Assembly: GCA_947627685.1 (NCBI GenBank)
Contig: CANQWZ010000060.1
Span: forward strand, 1-7,810
Length of the DNA: 7,810 nt
Reading direction: 5' to 3'
From: an uncultured Bacilli bacterium
Lineage (GTDB): Bacteria; Bacillota_I; Bacilli_A; ML615J-28; CAG-313
Positions 1 to 6,259 of the stretch are shown piece by piece (positions within the stretch are counted from its first letter, which is position 1; the number at the start of each line of letters is the position of its first letter). The position numbers and the translations under genes are program-made. The notes under the pieces are model-generated. The model was not told the DNA's origin. It was given only the letters and a program-made list of their open reading frames with translations, and did no database searches.

Positions 1-20
1 TCACTTGAATATTTACTCAT
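1..20 (-). CDS. 5' end of an unidentified gene cut by the window edge
   Basis: On the minus strand an ATG at 20-18 opens a frame reading M-S-K-Y-S-S that leaves the window after six codons, so no product can be assigned. Support for a real start is a strong Shine-Dalgarno sequence, AAGGAGGG at 39-32. It lies about 12 bases upstream of the ATG, longer than the 5-8 bases seen for the other genes here. No better start codon lies between them. The ribosome binding site is partly buried in a hairpin (28-71), described separately. The frame could also be fortuitous; only the flanking sequence can tell. Confidence 0.4.
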
Positions 21-21
21 T

Positions 22-71
22 AAAAAATGAACCCTCCTTGTTAAACTTTTTTGTCTAACATTTTGGGTTCA
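22..71 (-). promoter_or_regulatory. Hairpin followed by T tract: terminator of the transporter gene or leader hiding the next gene's RBS
   Basis: Read on the minus strand, TGAACCC (71-65) pairs with GGGTTCA (34-28), and inside it GTTAGAC (59-53) pairs with GTTTAAC (46-40) with one G-T wobble around a six-A loop. Six Ts follow at 27-22, which is the form of an intrinsic terminator. The 3' part also contains the Shine-Dalgarno sequence AAGGAGGG (39-32), and an ATG follows the T tract directly at 20. The structure can therefore end transcription of the upstream transporter gene, occlude the ribosome binding site of the next gene, or both. A weak promoter candidate, TTACAA (103-98), 16 bases, TACTAT (81-76), would start RNA near 69, within the 5' arm. 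Confidence 0.6.
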
Positions 72-111
72 CTTCATAGTAGCTAGGTTTTTTTATTTTG
101 TAATATTTTTT

Positions 112-1041
112 TTAAGTTTTTTTATAATTTTTAACTTTCTTTAGTTTATCAAATGGTATTTGCGCAAGTATGATGGCAAAAAGCATTAAGATAGAGCCAA
201 TTCCTTCTCTAAGTGACAATCTTTCATGTAAAAAAATAACACCCGATATTAAACCAACTACTGCTTCTAAACTCATGATAAGGGATGCTACAACCGGTTT
301 AGTATATTTTTGGCCAACAAGTTGTAAGGTAAAAGCAATCCCGCCTGAGGCAATCCCCGCATATAAAAGTGGGAAAATACTTTCTTTAACTGTTTCTAGG
401 GATGGTGTCTCAAATAATAAAATAAGTATCCACGATATGATAGCACAAGTACTAAACTGAATTAAAGCTAAAAGGAGGCAATCATTATCTTTAGCATAGT
501 GATCAACTAATAGAATTTGAATGCTGAAAAAAAGTGCACAAACTAACAAAGCCATATCATAGCCATTAATAACTAATTTTTCTTCTTTATTAAAGCATAA
601 TAAGGCAAGACTAATCAAGGCTATGATAACACTTAATATTTCACCCTTTTTTAGATGTTTTTTTAAAAAGATACCTAAAACAGGAACTAACACAATATAT
701 AAAGCCGTAATGAAACTTGTTTTACTAACTGATGTTTTTTGCATTGCAAATTGTTGAATATTAGAGGCTATGGCAAGAGCTATGCCACATAAAATGCCAC
801 CAAGCAAAATAGCTTTTAGTTTATTTTTAGGCATCGTAAAAAGCGTTAGCTTATGATGGATGATTAAATCTTTAGAAAGTACTATTATTAGAATAAAAAG
901 ACTAGATAAACTAAATCTAATTCCTGCAAAAGTAAAGGGGCCAAGATGATCCATGCCTACTTTTTGAGCTACAAAAGCACTACCCCAAATAATTGCGGTA
1001 ACTATTAACATTATTGGCCCAATAAATTTCTTTTGTTGCAT
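112..1041 (-). CDS. EamA-family (drug/metabolite transporter superfamily) permease
   Basis: A polytopic inner-membrane protein of 309 residues, the usual length of a two-EamA-domain DMT carrier with about ten transmembrane helices. The N-terminal half (about residues 8-145) carries the family pattern IIWGSAFVAQKVG around residues 17-29. The second EamA repeat spans about 155-295 and ends in helices rich in L, I and V. The C-terminal tail is short and basic (KLKKVKNYKKT), consistent with a cytoplasmic end. Substrates in this superfamily range from amino acids and nucleosides to drugs, so none is assigned. I chose the ATG at 1041 because AAAGGG (1055-1050) sits 8 bases before it; a GTG three codons earlier (1050) overlaps that site. 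It lies 59 bases downstream of the small RNA element and a terminator hairpin, without a convincing promoter of its own. Confidence 0.9.
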   Translation of the reverse strand: MQQKKFIGPIMLIVTAIIWGSAFVAQKVGMDHLGPFTFAGIRFSLSSLFILIIVLSKDLIIHHKLTLFTMPKNKLKAILLGGILCGIALAIASNIQQFAMQKTSVSKTSFITALYIVLVPVLGIFLKKHLKKGEILSVIIALISLALLCFNKEEKLVINGYDMALLVCALFFSIQILLVDHYAKDNDCLLLALIQFSTCAIISWILILLFETPSLETVKESIFPLLYAGIASGGIAFTLQLVGQKYTKPVVASLIMSLEAVVGLISGVIFLHERLSLREGIGSILMLFAIILAQIPFDKLKKVKNYKKT

Positions 1042-1059
1042 TTTATTCACCCTTTGTTT

Positions 1060-1085
1060 AAAAAAAACTGATTTTTAAATCAGTT
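1060..1085 (-). terminator. Intrinsic terminator between the small RNA and the transporter gene
   Basis: On the minus strand AACTGATTT (1085-1077) pairs with AAATCAGTT (1074-1066), and a run of eight Ts (1067-1060) overlaps and follows the 3' arm. The stem is 7-9 bp and AT-rich but has the right form. It lies just upstream of the transporter's ribosome binding site. It could be a second terminator for rnc or small RNA transcripts, or an attenuator for the transporter gene. No antiterminator pairing was obvious. Confidence 0.6.
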
Positions 1086-1100
1086 CTTGTTAATTTGTCA

Positions 1101-1190
1101 AAAAATAAATGGAAGGCTATAATGTAGGGGGGGGCAGCCTTCCATTGTGTATGGACAGCATAATTTGGGGGGGCACAATCCATACACGTC
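1101..1190 (-). ncRNA. Putative small RNA with two tandem hairpins bearing poly-C loops
   Basis: The element has its own promoter (1195-1223), predicted 5' end near 1190, and ends in a T-rich tail, giving about 90 nt. Hairpin 1: nine perfect pairs, GTGTATGGA (1187-1179) with TCCATACAC (1155-1147), around a 23-nt loop containing seven Cs (1173-1167). Hairpin 2: eleven perfect pairs, AATGGAAGGCT (1146-1136) with AGCCTTCCATT (1118-1108), around a 17-nt loop containing eight Cs (1134-1127). TTTATTTTTT (1109-1100) follows, so hairpin 2 doubles as terminator. C-rich loops that bind Shine-Dalgarno sequences are known from Rsa, LhrC and csRNA-type small RNAs of Bacillota; membership in any named family is not claimed. 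No open reading frame fits. It could instead be the 3' UTR of rnc or a 5' leader of the transporter gene, since all lie on the same strand. Confidence 0.75.
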
Positions 1191-1194
1191 TATT

Positions 1195-1223
1195 ATTATA
1201 TCATAATTATTTTTTCCTTGCAA
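1195..1223 (-). promoter_or_regulatory. Promoter of the poly-C-loop small RNA
   Basis: On the minus strand TTGCAA (1223-1218), a 17-base spacer and a perfect TATAAT (1200-1195) form a strong housekeeping-type promoter. A TG one base before the -10 box makes it an extended -10. The upstream context TTGCTTGCAA is identical in the fakA promoter. Transcription should begin near 1190, just before hairpin 1. No terminator lies between the rnc stop and this promoter, so rnc transcripts probably read into the element too. Confidence 0.8.
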
Positions 1224-1261
1224 GCAATTTTATCACTTTTTGTTTGTTTTTGTAGAATTTT

Positions 1262-1951
1262 TTATTTTTTAGCCACCTTTGATAAAGCATTTTTAGCTGC
1301 TTCTTGGGTGGCATCTTTTTTAGAATGCCCCTTGCCTATTCCTAAAGTAATTCCTTCAAGTACAACTGCCATGGTAAAGGTAGGGTCATTGGCCGTACCT
1401 TCTTTTTTTATTAGGTTATATGTTAAAGCCGATCTAGTTTCAGCTTGAACATATTCTTGTAATTTACTTTTGTAATCAATAAATTCAATTTGGTCATTGG
1501 CAATGATATGAGGAAATACTAATTGTTGTAAAACTTTTTTTACATCGTTAATGCCACATGTTAAATATAAGGCTCCTAAAAAGGCCTCAAAGGCATCATT
1601 AATTACCGCGTCTTTTTTTCTACCACCTGATAACTCTTCACCATGGCCTAGTAATAATAATTTATCTATTTTTAAATCTTTACCATATTTAGCATTAGCA
1701 TTTTCACAAACATAAGTGGCTCTTAGTTTTGTCATTTTACCTTCAGGCATACTCGGAAAAGTTTCATATATATATCTAGCAACTAAAAAGCCTAATACGG
1801 CATCACCAAGAAATTCTAATCTTTCATTACTTGCAATATTATGTTCATTAGCATATGAAGAATGGGTCATGGCAATTAAAAAGTTACTATAATCTTTAAC
1901 TGTAATATTATATTTTTGTAAAATTTCGTTTAATAATTTTTTATTTAGCAT
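1262..1951 (-). CDS. rnc: Ribonuclease III
   Basis: Endonuclease that cuts double-stranded RNA, acting in rRNA processing and in decay of structured or antisense-paired RNA. The protein has 229 residues, normal for the family. The RNase III domain fills the N-terminal two thirds, with the signature NERLEFLGDA at 42-51. Predicted metal-binding acidic residues are E46, D50, D119 and E122, all present. A double-stranded-RNA-binding domain runs from about 157 to the end, opening with DYKSKLQEYVQ and closing with a lysine- and alanine-rich helix. The start is fixed by AAGGGGG (1963-1957), 5 bases before the ATG; this ribosome binding site has five consecutive Gs, unlike the AGGAGG of recG and fakA. 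It follows recG by 14 bases and is probably co-transcribed. No smc gene follows, unlike in B. subtilis. Confidence 0.97.
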   Translation of the reverse strand: MLNKKLLNEILQKYNITVKDYSNFLIAMTHSSYANEHNIASNERLEFLGDAVLGFLVARYIYETFPSMPEGKMTKLRATYVCENANAKYGKDLKIDKLLLLGHGEELSGGRKKDAVINDAFEAFLGALYLTCGINDVKKVLQQLVFPHIIANDQIEFIDYKSKLQEYVQAETRSALTYNLIKKEGTANDPTFTMAVVLEGITLGIGKGHSKKDATQEAAKNALSKVAKK

Positions 1952-1965
1952 ATATTCCCCCTTGA

Positions 1966-4005
1966 TTAATCTAATTGTGATTGTTTCATTTGGTAATTTT
2001 CTTTAGCAATTTTGAATAGGGTTTCATATTCAGGATCATTAAAATTATCAAAGTTATTAATTATTTGTTCCGAATCATCATTGGCAAGTTCTAAAATGGA
2101 TGCATCTTCACGAAGAGAGGCATATTTAAAATTCATCGCCCCCGACTGCTTTTCGCCAAAGAATTCACCAGGGCCGCGATTTAATAAATCATATTCTGCA
2201 AGTTTAAATCCATCGGTATTTTGTTCAACCATTTTTAGTCTTTCAACACTGCTTTCAGTAGGATTATTGGCAATAAAGAAGCAATATGGTATGCTATCAC
2301 TTCGCATTACTCTTCCTCTTAATTGATGAAGGGTAGCAACACCAAAACGTTCAGCCCCTAATACGACAATCGTTGTTGCGTTAACAACATTAACTCCTAC
2401 TTCAATTACGCTTGTTGCTACTAGTATTTGAATTTCATTGTTTAAAAACTTTTGCATGATCTCTTCTTTTTCTTCTGCTTTAAGTTTGCCATGAATAAGA
2501 CCAACATTAGCAATACCTGCAAAATAGTTAGTCATATTATGATAAATTTCTGTAGCATTAGCTGTATCAATTGCCTCTGATTCTTCTATTAAAGGGGTAA
2601 CAACAAATATTTGATGTCCAACTTTTAGTTCTTCTTTCATATGATTAATAACATCACGTTTATGAGCATTATCAACATATTTAGTAATGACCATTTTACG
2701 ATTTTTAGGCATTGTTTTAATAATGGAAATATCGGTATCACCATAAGCCGAAATGGCAAGTGATCTAGGAATAGGGGTAGCACTCATTTTTAAATAGTTA
2801 ACATCAAGACCTTTATTTTTAATTAGCACTCTTTGCCTTACGCCAAAACGATGTTCTTCGTCCGCAATTACAATACCAAGCTTAGGATAATCAATATCTT
2901 TTTGAAAAAGAGCATGAGTACCTATGATAATGTTAACCTTACCATTTGCAATATTATCAACAATTTCTTTTCTTTCTGTTCTTGGGGTAGAACCCGTTAA
3001 CAAAGCGATTTTAGCAATCGGAAAATCTTTTAAGACTTGTGAGACGGTTTGATAGTGTTGTTTAGAAAGAATTTCGGTAGGGCACATTAAAACAGCCTGA
3101 TAACCACCTGATGCCACCGCTAACATTGAGGTAATAGCAACGATTGTTTTACCACTACCTACTTCACCTTGTAAAAGTCTATTCATGGCAAATGGTGCTT
3201 TTAAATCTTTTAATATTTGAAAGATGGCTTTTTCTTGATCGGCAGTAAGTTCATAACTAAGGCTCTTTTTTAAGAGGTCAATTGTTTTTTCATCATAATT
3301 AATAATAGGACAATTATGTTCATTTTGACGCATATAATGTAGATATTTCATCGATAGTTGATATTGTAACAATTCTTCATATTTTATCCGTTTAATGGCC
3401 TTATTAATTTCTTCTAAATCATCAGAAAAATGTAAAATATTAATTGTTTCTTTAAGCGTTGGAAAATGATATTTATTAAGTAAGTCTTTTGGTAATGTTT
3501 CTTTAATTTCATCTTTATACCTACGATATGCCATACTAGTTATTTCTAAATACTTGGCCTCACTAATATCTTTAATGCGATAAACAGGTAAAATATTTTT
3601 ATTTAATTCATCACAAATAACAAAATTAGCAATCGTAAAATTGTTCATATTTTGATAAAATTTACCTTGAACTCTTATAACCGTACCATAATTTAGTTTA
3701 CCTTTTAAATAAACACGATTAAAAATAGTACAGCGAATTTTACGCCCTTCTACATCTAACAAGAAAACAACAGTTGAAAGTTTACTTTTTAGATAATTAA
3801 CGGTCACTTTTGATACAATTGTTCCTTCTAAAATAGTAGTAACATCTAAACAAGCATCATTTATTGATTTAACGGTAAAATCTTCATATTTGATAGGAAA
3901 ATCAAATAATAAATCTTTAATGGTCATAATGCCTTTTTTCTTAAAGATATTATTATAATGAGCTAAGATGTATCCTTCATTAGTTAATAAATGATCCTCA
4001 AGCAT
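1966..4005 (-). CDS. recG: ATP-dependent DNA helicase RecG
   Basis: Branch-migration helicase that remodels stalled replication forks and Holliday junctions. The length, 679 residues, is close to the B. subtilis enzyme. The N-terminal wedge/OB-fold region covers roughly 1-250 (OB core about 55-135). The superfamily 2 helicase follows: Walker A GEVGSGKT at 280-287, Walker B DEEH at 382-385, SATPIPRSL at 408-416, GLIHGKL at 502-508, TSVIEVGVNV at 531-540 and motif VI QLRGRVMRS at 561-569. Two motifs deviate from the usual RecG spelling: DEEH for DEQH and RGRVMR for RGRVGR; the arginines are kept. AGGAGG (4017-4012), 6 bases before the ATG, supports the start. A terminator-like hairpin separates it from fakA; no separate promoter was seen in the 64-base gap. 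Confidence 0.97.
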   Translation of the reverse strand: MLEDHLLTNEGYILAHYNNIFKKKGIMTIKDLLFDFPIKYEDFTVKSINDACLDVTTILEGTIVSKVTVNYLKSKLSTVVFLLDVEGRKIRCTIFNRVYLKGKLNYGTVIRVQGKFYQNMNNFTIANFVICDELNKNILPVYRIKDISEAKYLEITSMAYRRYKDEIKETLPKDLLNKYHFPTLKETINILHFSDDLEEINKAIKRIKYEELLQYQLSMKYLHYMRQNEHNCPIINYDEKTIDLLKKSLSYELTADQEKAIFQILKDLKAPFAMNRLLQGEVGSGKTIVAITSMLAVASGGYQAVLMCPTEILSKQHYQTVSQVLKDFPIAKIALLTGSTPRTERKEIVDNIANGKVNIIIGTHALFQKDIDYPKLGIVIADEEHRFGVRQRVLIKNKGLDVNYLKMSATPIPRSLAISAYGDTDISIIKTMPKNRKMVITKYVDNAHKRDVINHMKEELKVGHQIFVVTPLIEESEAIDTANATEIYHNMTNYFAGIANVGLIHGKLKAEEKEEIMQKFLNNEIQILVATSVIEVGVNVVNATTIVVLGAERFGVATLHQLRGRVMRSDSIPYCFFIANNPTESSVERLKMVEQNTDGFKLAEYDLLNRGPGEFFGEKQSGAMNFKYASLREDASILELANDDSEQIINNFDNFNDPEYETLFKIAKENYQMKQSQLD

Positions 4006-4023
4006 AACTTGCCTCCTATTTAG

Positions 4024-4063
4024 AAAAAGTGGAGGATCGCTAATGTGATTTTCTCCACTTTTT
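4024..4063 (-). terminator. Hairpin terminator between fakA and recG
   Basis: AAAAAGTGGAG (minus strand 4063-4053) pairs perfectly with CTCCACTTTTT (4034-4024) over 11 bp with an 18-nt loop. The 3' arm ends in five Ts. It should end or attenuate fakA transcription before recG. Read on the plus strand the same stem runs into an even longer T-rich stretch (4059-4071), so it can act in both directions, although no plus-strand gene needs it. Because recG shows no promoter behind the hairpin, partial read-through is likely. Confidence 0.7.
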
Positions 4064-4069
4064 GTTTTT

Positions 4070-5764
4070 TTATTCTATGGATAAAATGTAACTATATACT
4101 TCTTGTTTACCATCAATCAAATCTATTTCAAGTGATGGATATTTCTCTTTGATAAGGCTTTGTATTTGTTCTATTTCATCTTCATTAACATCTTTACCAT
4201 AAATTATTGTAACAATTTCTTTTTCGGTTAAATCAGTATGGCTCAAAATACCATCTACAGCAGCAACTTTTTCTTTTTCCGAAACGACAATCTTGCCATT
4301 GACAATACCAATATAATCTTTTTCTTTGATGTGAACATCTTCGATATCAGCATCACGAATAGAATATGTAACAAGACCGGTTGTAACATTATTAATTACA
4401 TCAGTTATTTCTTGTAAGATGATATCAATATCACCACTACTTAAATCAATCATGGTAAGGGCTGAATAACCTTGTGCAAGGCTCTTACTTGGCGCAACAT
4501 GCACATTTGCTTTATCATAATATTTAGCAGCTTGTGTTGCGGTCAAAACAATATTGGAATTATTAGGGAAAACAATGATATGTTCTGCATTTAAAAGATC
4601 AAAGCCTTTAACGAAATCTTCAGCCGAAGGATTCATACTTTGGCCACCTTCTACAACATAATCAACACCCATTTCTTTGAAGACATCAATCAAACCACTT
4701 CCTGATGCTACAGCGACTATAGCAAATTTTTTACGAACTGCTTGTTTTCTAGCTTCAACGCATTGTGGGCAATTACAATCTTCTAGTGATTTACCACTAT
4801 TTTCTTGGTTAATCATTATTTCGTTATGTTGAACAGACATGTTTTCGATTTTTAAGGTTAAATATTCACCATATTGTTGACAATGATTTAAAACAACACC
4901 TGGTGTTTTGGTATGAACATGTACTTTTACAACATCTTCATCCTTTAAAGCAACAATACTATCACCTAATGTTTCTAAGAAATCAACAATTGTTTTTACT
5001 TCAAATTTTTTAACATCAACTTTTTTGTTTTGTAATTGCAAAATAAATTCTGTACAATAACCATATTCAAGTTCACTATCCGCATTAAAGCTTCCTTGTA
5101 CTACAACGGGTTGATGAATAGCAACTTGATCTTTTACTTCAACAACTTCACCATTTAAGAATTTGTACATACCTTCAAAGATATACACAAGCCCTGCACC
5201 ACCAGAATCTACAACACCAGCTTCTTGTAAAACGGGAAGTAAACTTGGCGTTCTACCAAGAGAGGCATGAGCTTCATCAATTAAAATTTTGAAGAAATCT
5301 TCTAAGGTAGTTGTTTTTTTAACCATCTTATAGGCTTTCTTACTAGATTCTTTAGCAACAGTTAAAATGGTACCTTCTACAGGTTTAGTTACAGCGTGAT
5401 AAGCTTGTTCAACGCCATTTATAAAAGCTTTACCAAAATCTTTAACACTAGCTTCACTAATATTTAAGAAGCCTTTATAAATACCTCTAAAAAATTGTGA
5501 AAGAATAACGCCCGAATTACCTCTTGCCCCCATTAGCATTCCTCTTGATAATTTTTTAGCTACTTCATATATTGAATCTTCTTGATAATTTCTAATTTCA
5601 TTTGCTCCTGCTTCGATTGTCATACGCATATTTGTACCTGTATCACCATCTGGAACAGGAAAAACATTTAACGCATCTACTTCTTTGTAATTAGCAGAAA
5701 GATTAGCGGCCCCATTGATTACGAGTTGTTTAAATAACTCTCCATCGATTTTTGAATGTTGCAT
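4070..5764 (-). CDS. fakA: Fatty acid kinase ATP-binding subunit FakA (YloV/DhaL-DegV family)
   Basis: With a fatty-acid-binding FakB partner, FakA phosphorylates exogenous fatty acids to acyl phosphates for phospholipid synthesis. The 564 residues match the family (about 550). The N-terminal DhaL kinase domain (about 1-205) carries NVFPVPDGDTGTNM at 33-46, with D39 and D41 as Mg-ATP ligands, GMLMGARGNSGVILSQ at 75-90, PVEGT at 128-132 and VDSGGAGLV at 185-193. The middle domain has C237, H282 and H284 in YGYC and HVH contexts; in Staphylococcus aureus FakA the matching C, H and H are reported as zinc ligands (from memory). The C-terminal half (about 345-564) is the DegV-like FakB-interacting region. 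A cysteine cluster C330-N-C332-P-Q-C335 sits in the linker. The start follows AAGGAGG (5777-5771). No fakB or plsX is in the window, and yloU, its usual upstream partner, is absent. Confidence 0.95.
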   Translation of the reverse strand: MQHSKIDGELFKQLVINGAANLSANYKEVDALNVFPVPDGDTGTNMRMTIEAGANEIRNYQEDSIYEVAKKLSRGMLMGARGNSGVILSQFFRGIYKGFLNISEASVKDFGKAFINGVEQAYHAVTKPVEGTILTVAKESSKKAYKMVKKTTTLEDFFKILIDEAHASLGRTPSLLPVLQEAGVVDSGGAGLVYIFEGMYKFLNGEVVEVKDQVAIHQPVVVQGSFNADSELEYGYCTEFILQLQNKKVDVKKFEVKTIVDFLETLGDSIVALKDEDVVKVHVHTKTPGVVLNHCQQYGEYLTLKIENMSVQHNEIMINQENSGKSLEDCNCPQCVEARKQAVRKKFAIVAVASGSGLIDVFKEMGVDYVVEGGQSMNPSAEDFVKGFDLLNAEHIIVFPNNSNIVLTATQAAKYYDKANVHVAPSKSLAQGYSALTMIDLSSGDIDIILQEITDVINNVTTGLVTYSIRDADIEDVHIKEKDYIGIVNGKIVVSEKEKVAAVDGILSHTDLTEKEIVTIIYGKDVNEDEIEQIQSLIKEKYPSLEIDLIDGKQEVYSYILSIE

Positions 5765-5805
5765 AATACTCCTCCTTAATTAAGTATGTTTAAATATGCT
5801 AGTAT

Positions 5806-5834
5806 ATTCTATCATATTTTTTATTATTTTGCAA
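5806..5834 (-). promoter_or_regulatory. fakA promoter
   Basis: On the minus strand TTGCAA (5834-5829), 17 bases, then TAGAAT (5811-5806) with a TG one base ahead as an extended -10. Transcription should begin near 5799, giving a leader of about 35 nt up to the fakA ATG with its AAGGAGG site. The block TTGCTTGCAA and the TATGATA run into the -10 box are shared with the small RNA promoter. Confidence 0.75.
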
Positions 5835-5958
5835 GCAATATAAAATTTTAAAAACCTTTTTTCTACATTTTTCTTCTTACATAATTTTTACATATTTACT
5901 ATTTCATTATATGAAACATCACTTATATTTTATGATATTTTTTAAAATAGTAATTCAT

Positions 5959-5987
5959 TTGCAAATTAATAACTTTTTTGATATAAT
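5959..5987 (+). promoter_or_regulatory. rpmB promoter
   Basis: TTGCAA (5959-5964), a 17-base spacer and a perfect TATAAT (5982-5987). The predicted start is near 5994, leaving a leader of about 33 nt. It is divergent from the fakA promoter. The roughly 120 bases between the two promoters are A/T tracts in which I see no gene or clear operator. Confidence 0.8.
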
Positions 5988-6026
5988 AAAGTGAAATTTA
6001 TGTATCAATTTAAGGAGGAACAAATT

Positions 6027-6227
6027 ATGGCAAAATGTTATGTTACAGGTTTAGGACCTAAAGCCGGAAATAATCGTTCTCACTCATTACAAGCAACGCG
6101 TCGTACTTGGAAACCAAATCTTCAAAAAGTACGTATTAAAGATGAAAAAGGTCGTGTCGTAAGAGTGTATGTTTCTACGCGAGCTCTTCGCACAGGCTTA
6201 AAAAATGGTTCAATTGAAAGAGCATAA
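6027..6227 (+). CDS. rpmB: 50S ribosomal protein L28
   Basis: Structural protein of the large ribosomal subunit, 66 residues, near the 62 of the B. subtilis protein. Family features are the opening MAKCYVTG, the GNNRSHSLQATRRTW block at 15-29, NLQKVRI at 31-37, and the ending VYVSTRALRTG plus a basic tail. It has one N-terminal cysteine (C4) and lacks the four-cysteine zinc-ribbon pattern seen in some L28 proteins. The ATG at 6027 is chosen because AAGGAGG (6012-6018) precedes it by 8 bases. A GTG at 5991 opens the same frame but lies between the -10 box and the predicted transcription start, so it would not be translated. The gene runs opposite to its neighbours, as remembered for B. subtilis, and converges on the aminotransferase gene. 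Confidence 0.97.
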   Translation: MAKCYVTGLGPKAGNNRSHSLQATRRTWKPNLQKVRIKDEKGRVVRVYVSTRALRTGLKNGSIERA

Positions 6228-6259
6228 AAAAATAGTAAGTATCGACTTACTATTTTTTT
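6226..6259. terminator. Bidirectional terminator shared by rpmB and the aminotransferase gene
   Basis: A perfect 15-bp stem, left arm 6226-6240 (seven As then TAGTAAGT) and right arm 6245-6259 (its complement ending in seven Ts), around the loop ATCG. It gives a T-tailed hairpin on both strands. The rpmB stop (6225-6227) overlaps its left edge and the aminotransferase stop (6250-6252, TAG on the minus strand) lies inside the right arm, so two convergent genes end within a single 34-base hairpin. Confidence 0.85.

Noticed and set aside
170..460. Plus-strand open frame of 96 codons
   Set aside because: It is antisense to the EamA transporter gene, has no ribosome binding site and resembles no protein.
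1042..1050. GTG start extending the transporter by three residues
   Set aside because: It overlaps the AAAGGGTG ribosome binding site that serves the ATG at 1041.
1101..1190. Guanidine-II (mini-ykkC) riboswitch, suggested by two tandem hairpins upstream of an EamA transporter
   Set aside because: The loops carry long C runs and lack the ACGR loops that define that class.
1218..1448. Plus-strand open frame of 76 codons
   Set aside because: Antisense to the 3' end of rnc; its start lies in the small RNA promoter region.
2012..2326. Plus-strand open frame of 104 codons
   Set aside because: Antisense to recG; no initiation signals or family features.
5991..6026. GTG start extending L28 by 12 residues
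   Set aside because: The GTG lies between the -10 box and the expected transcription start, and the extension encodes the Shine-Dalgarno sequence itself.
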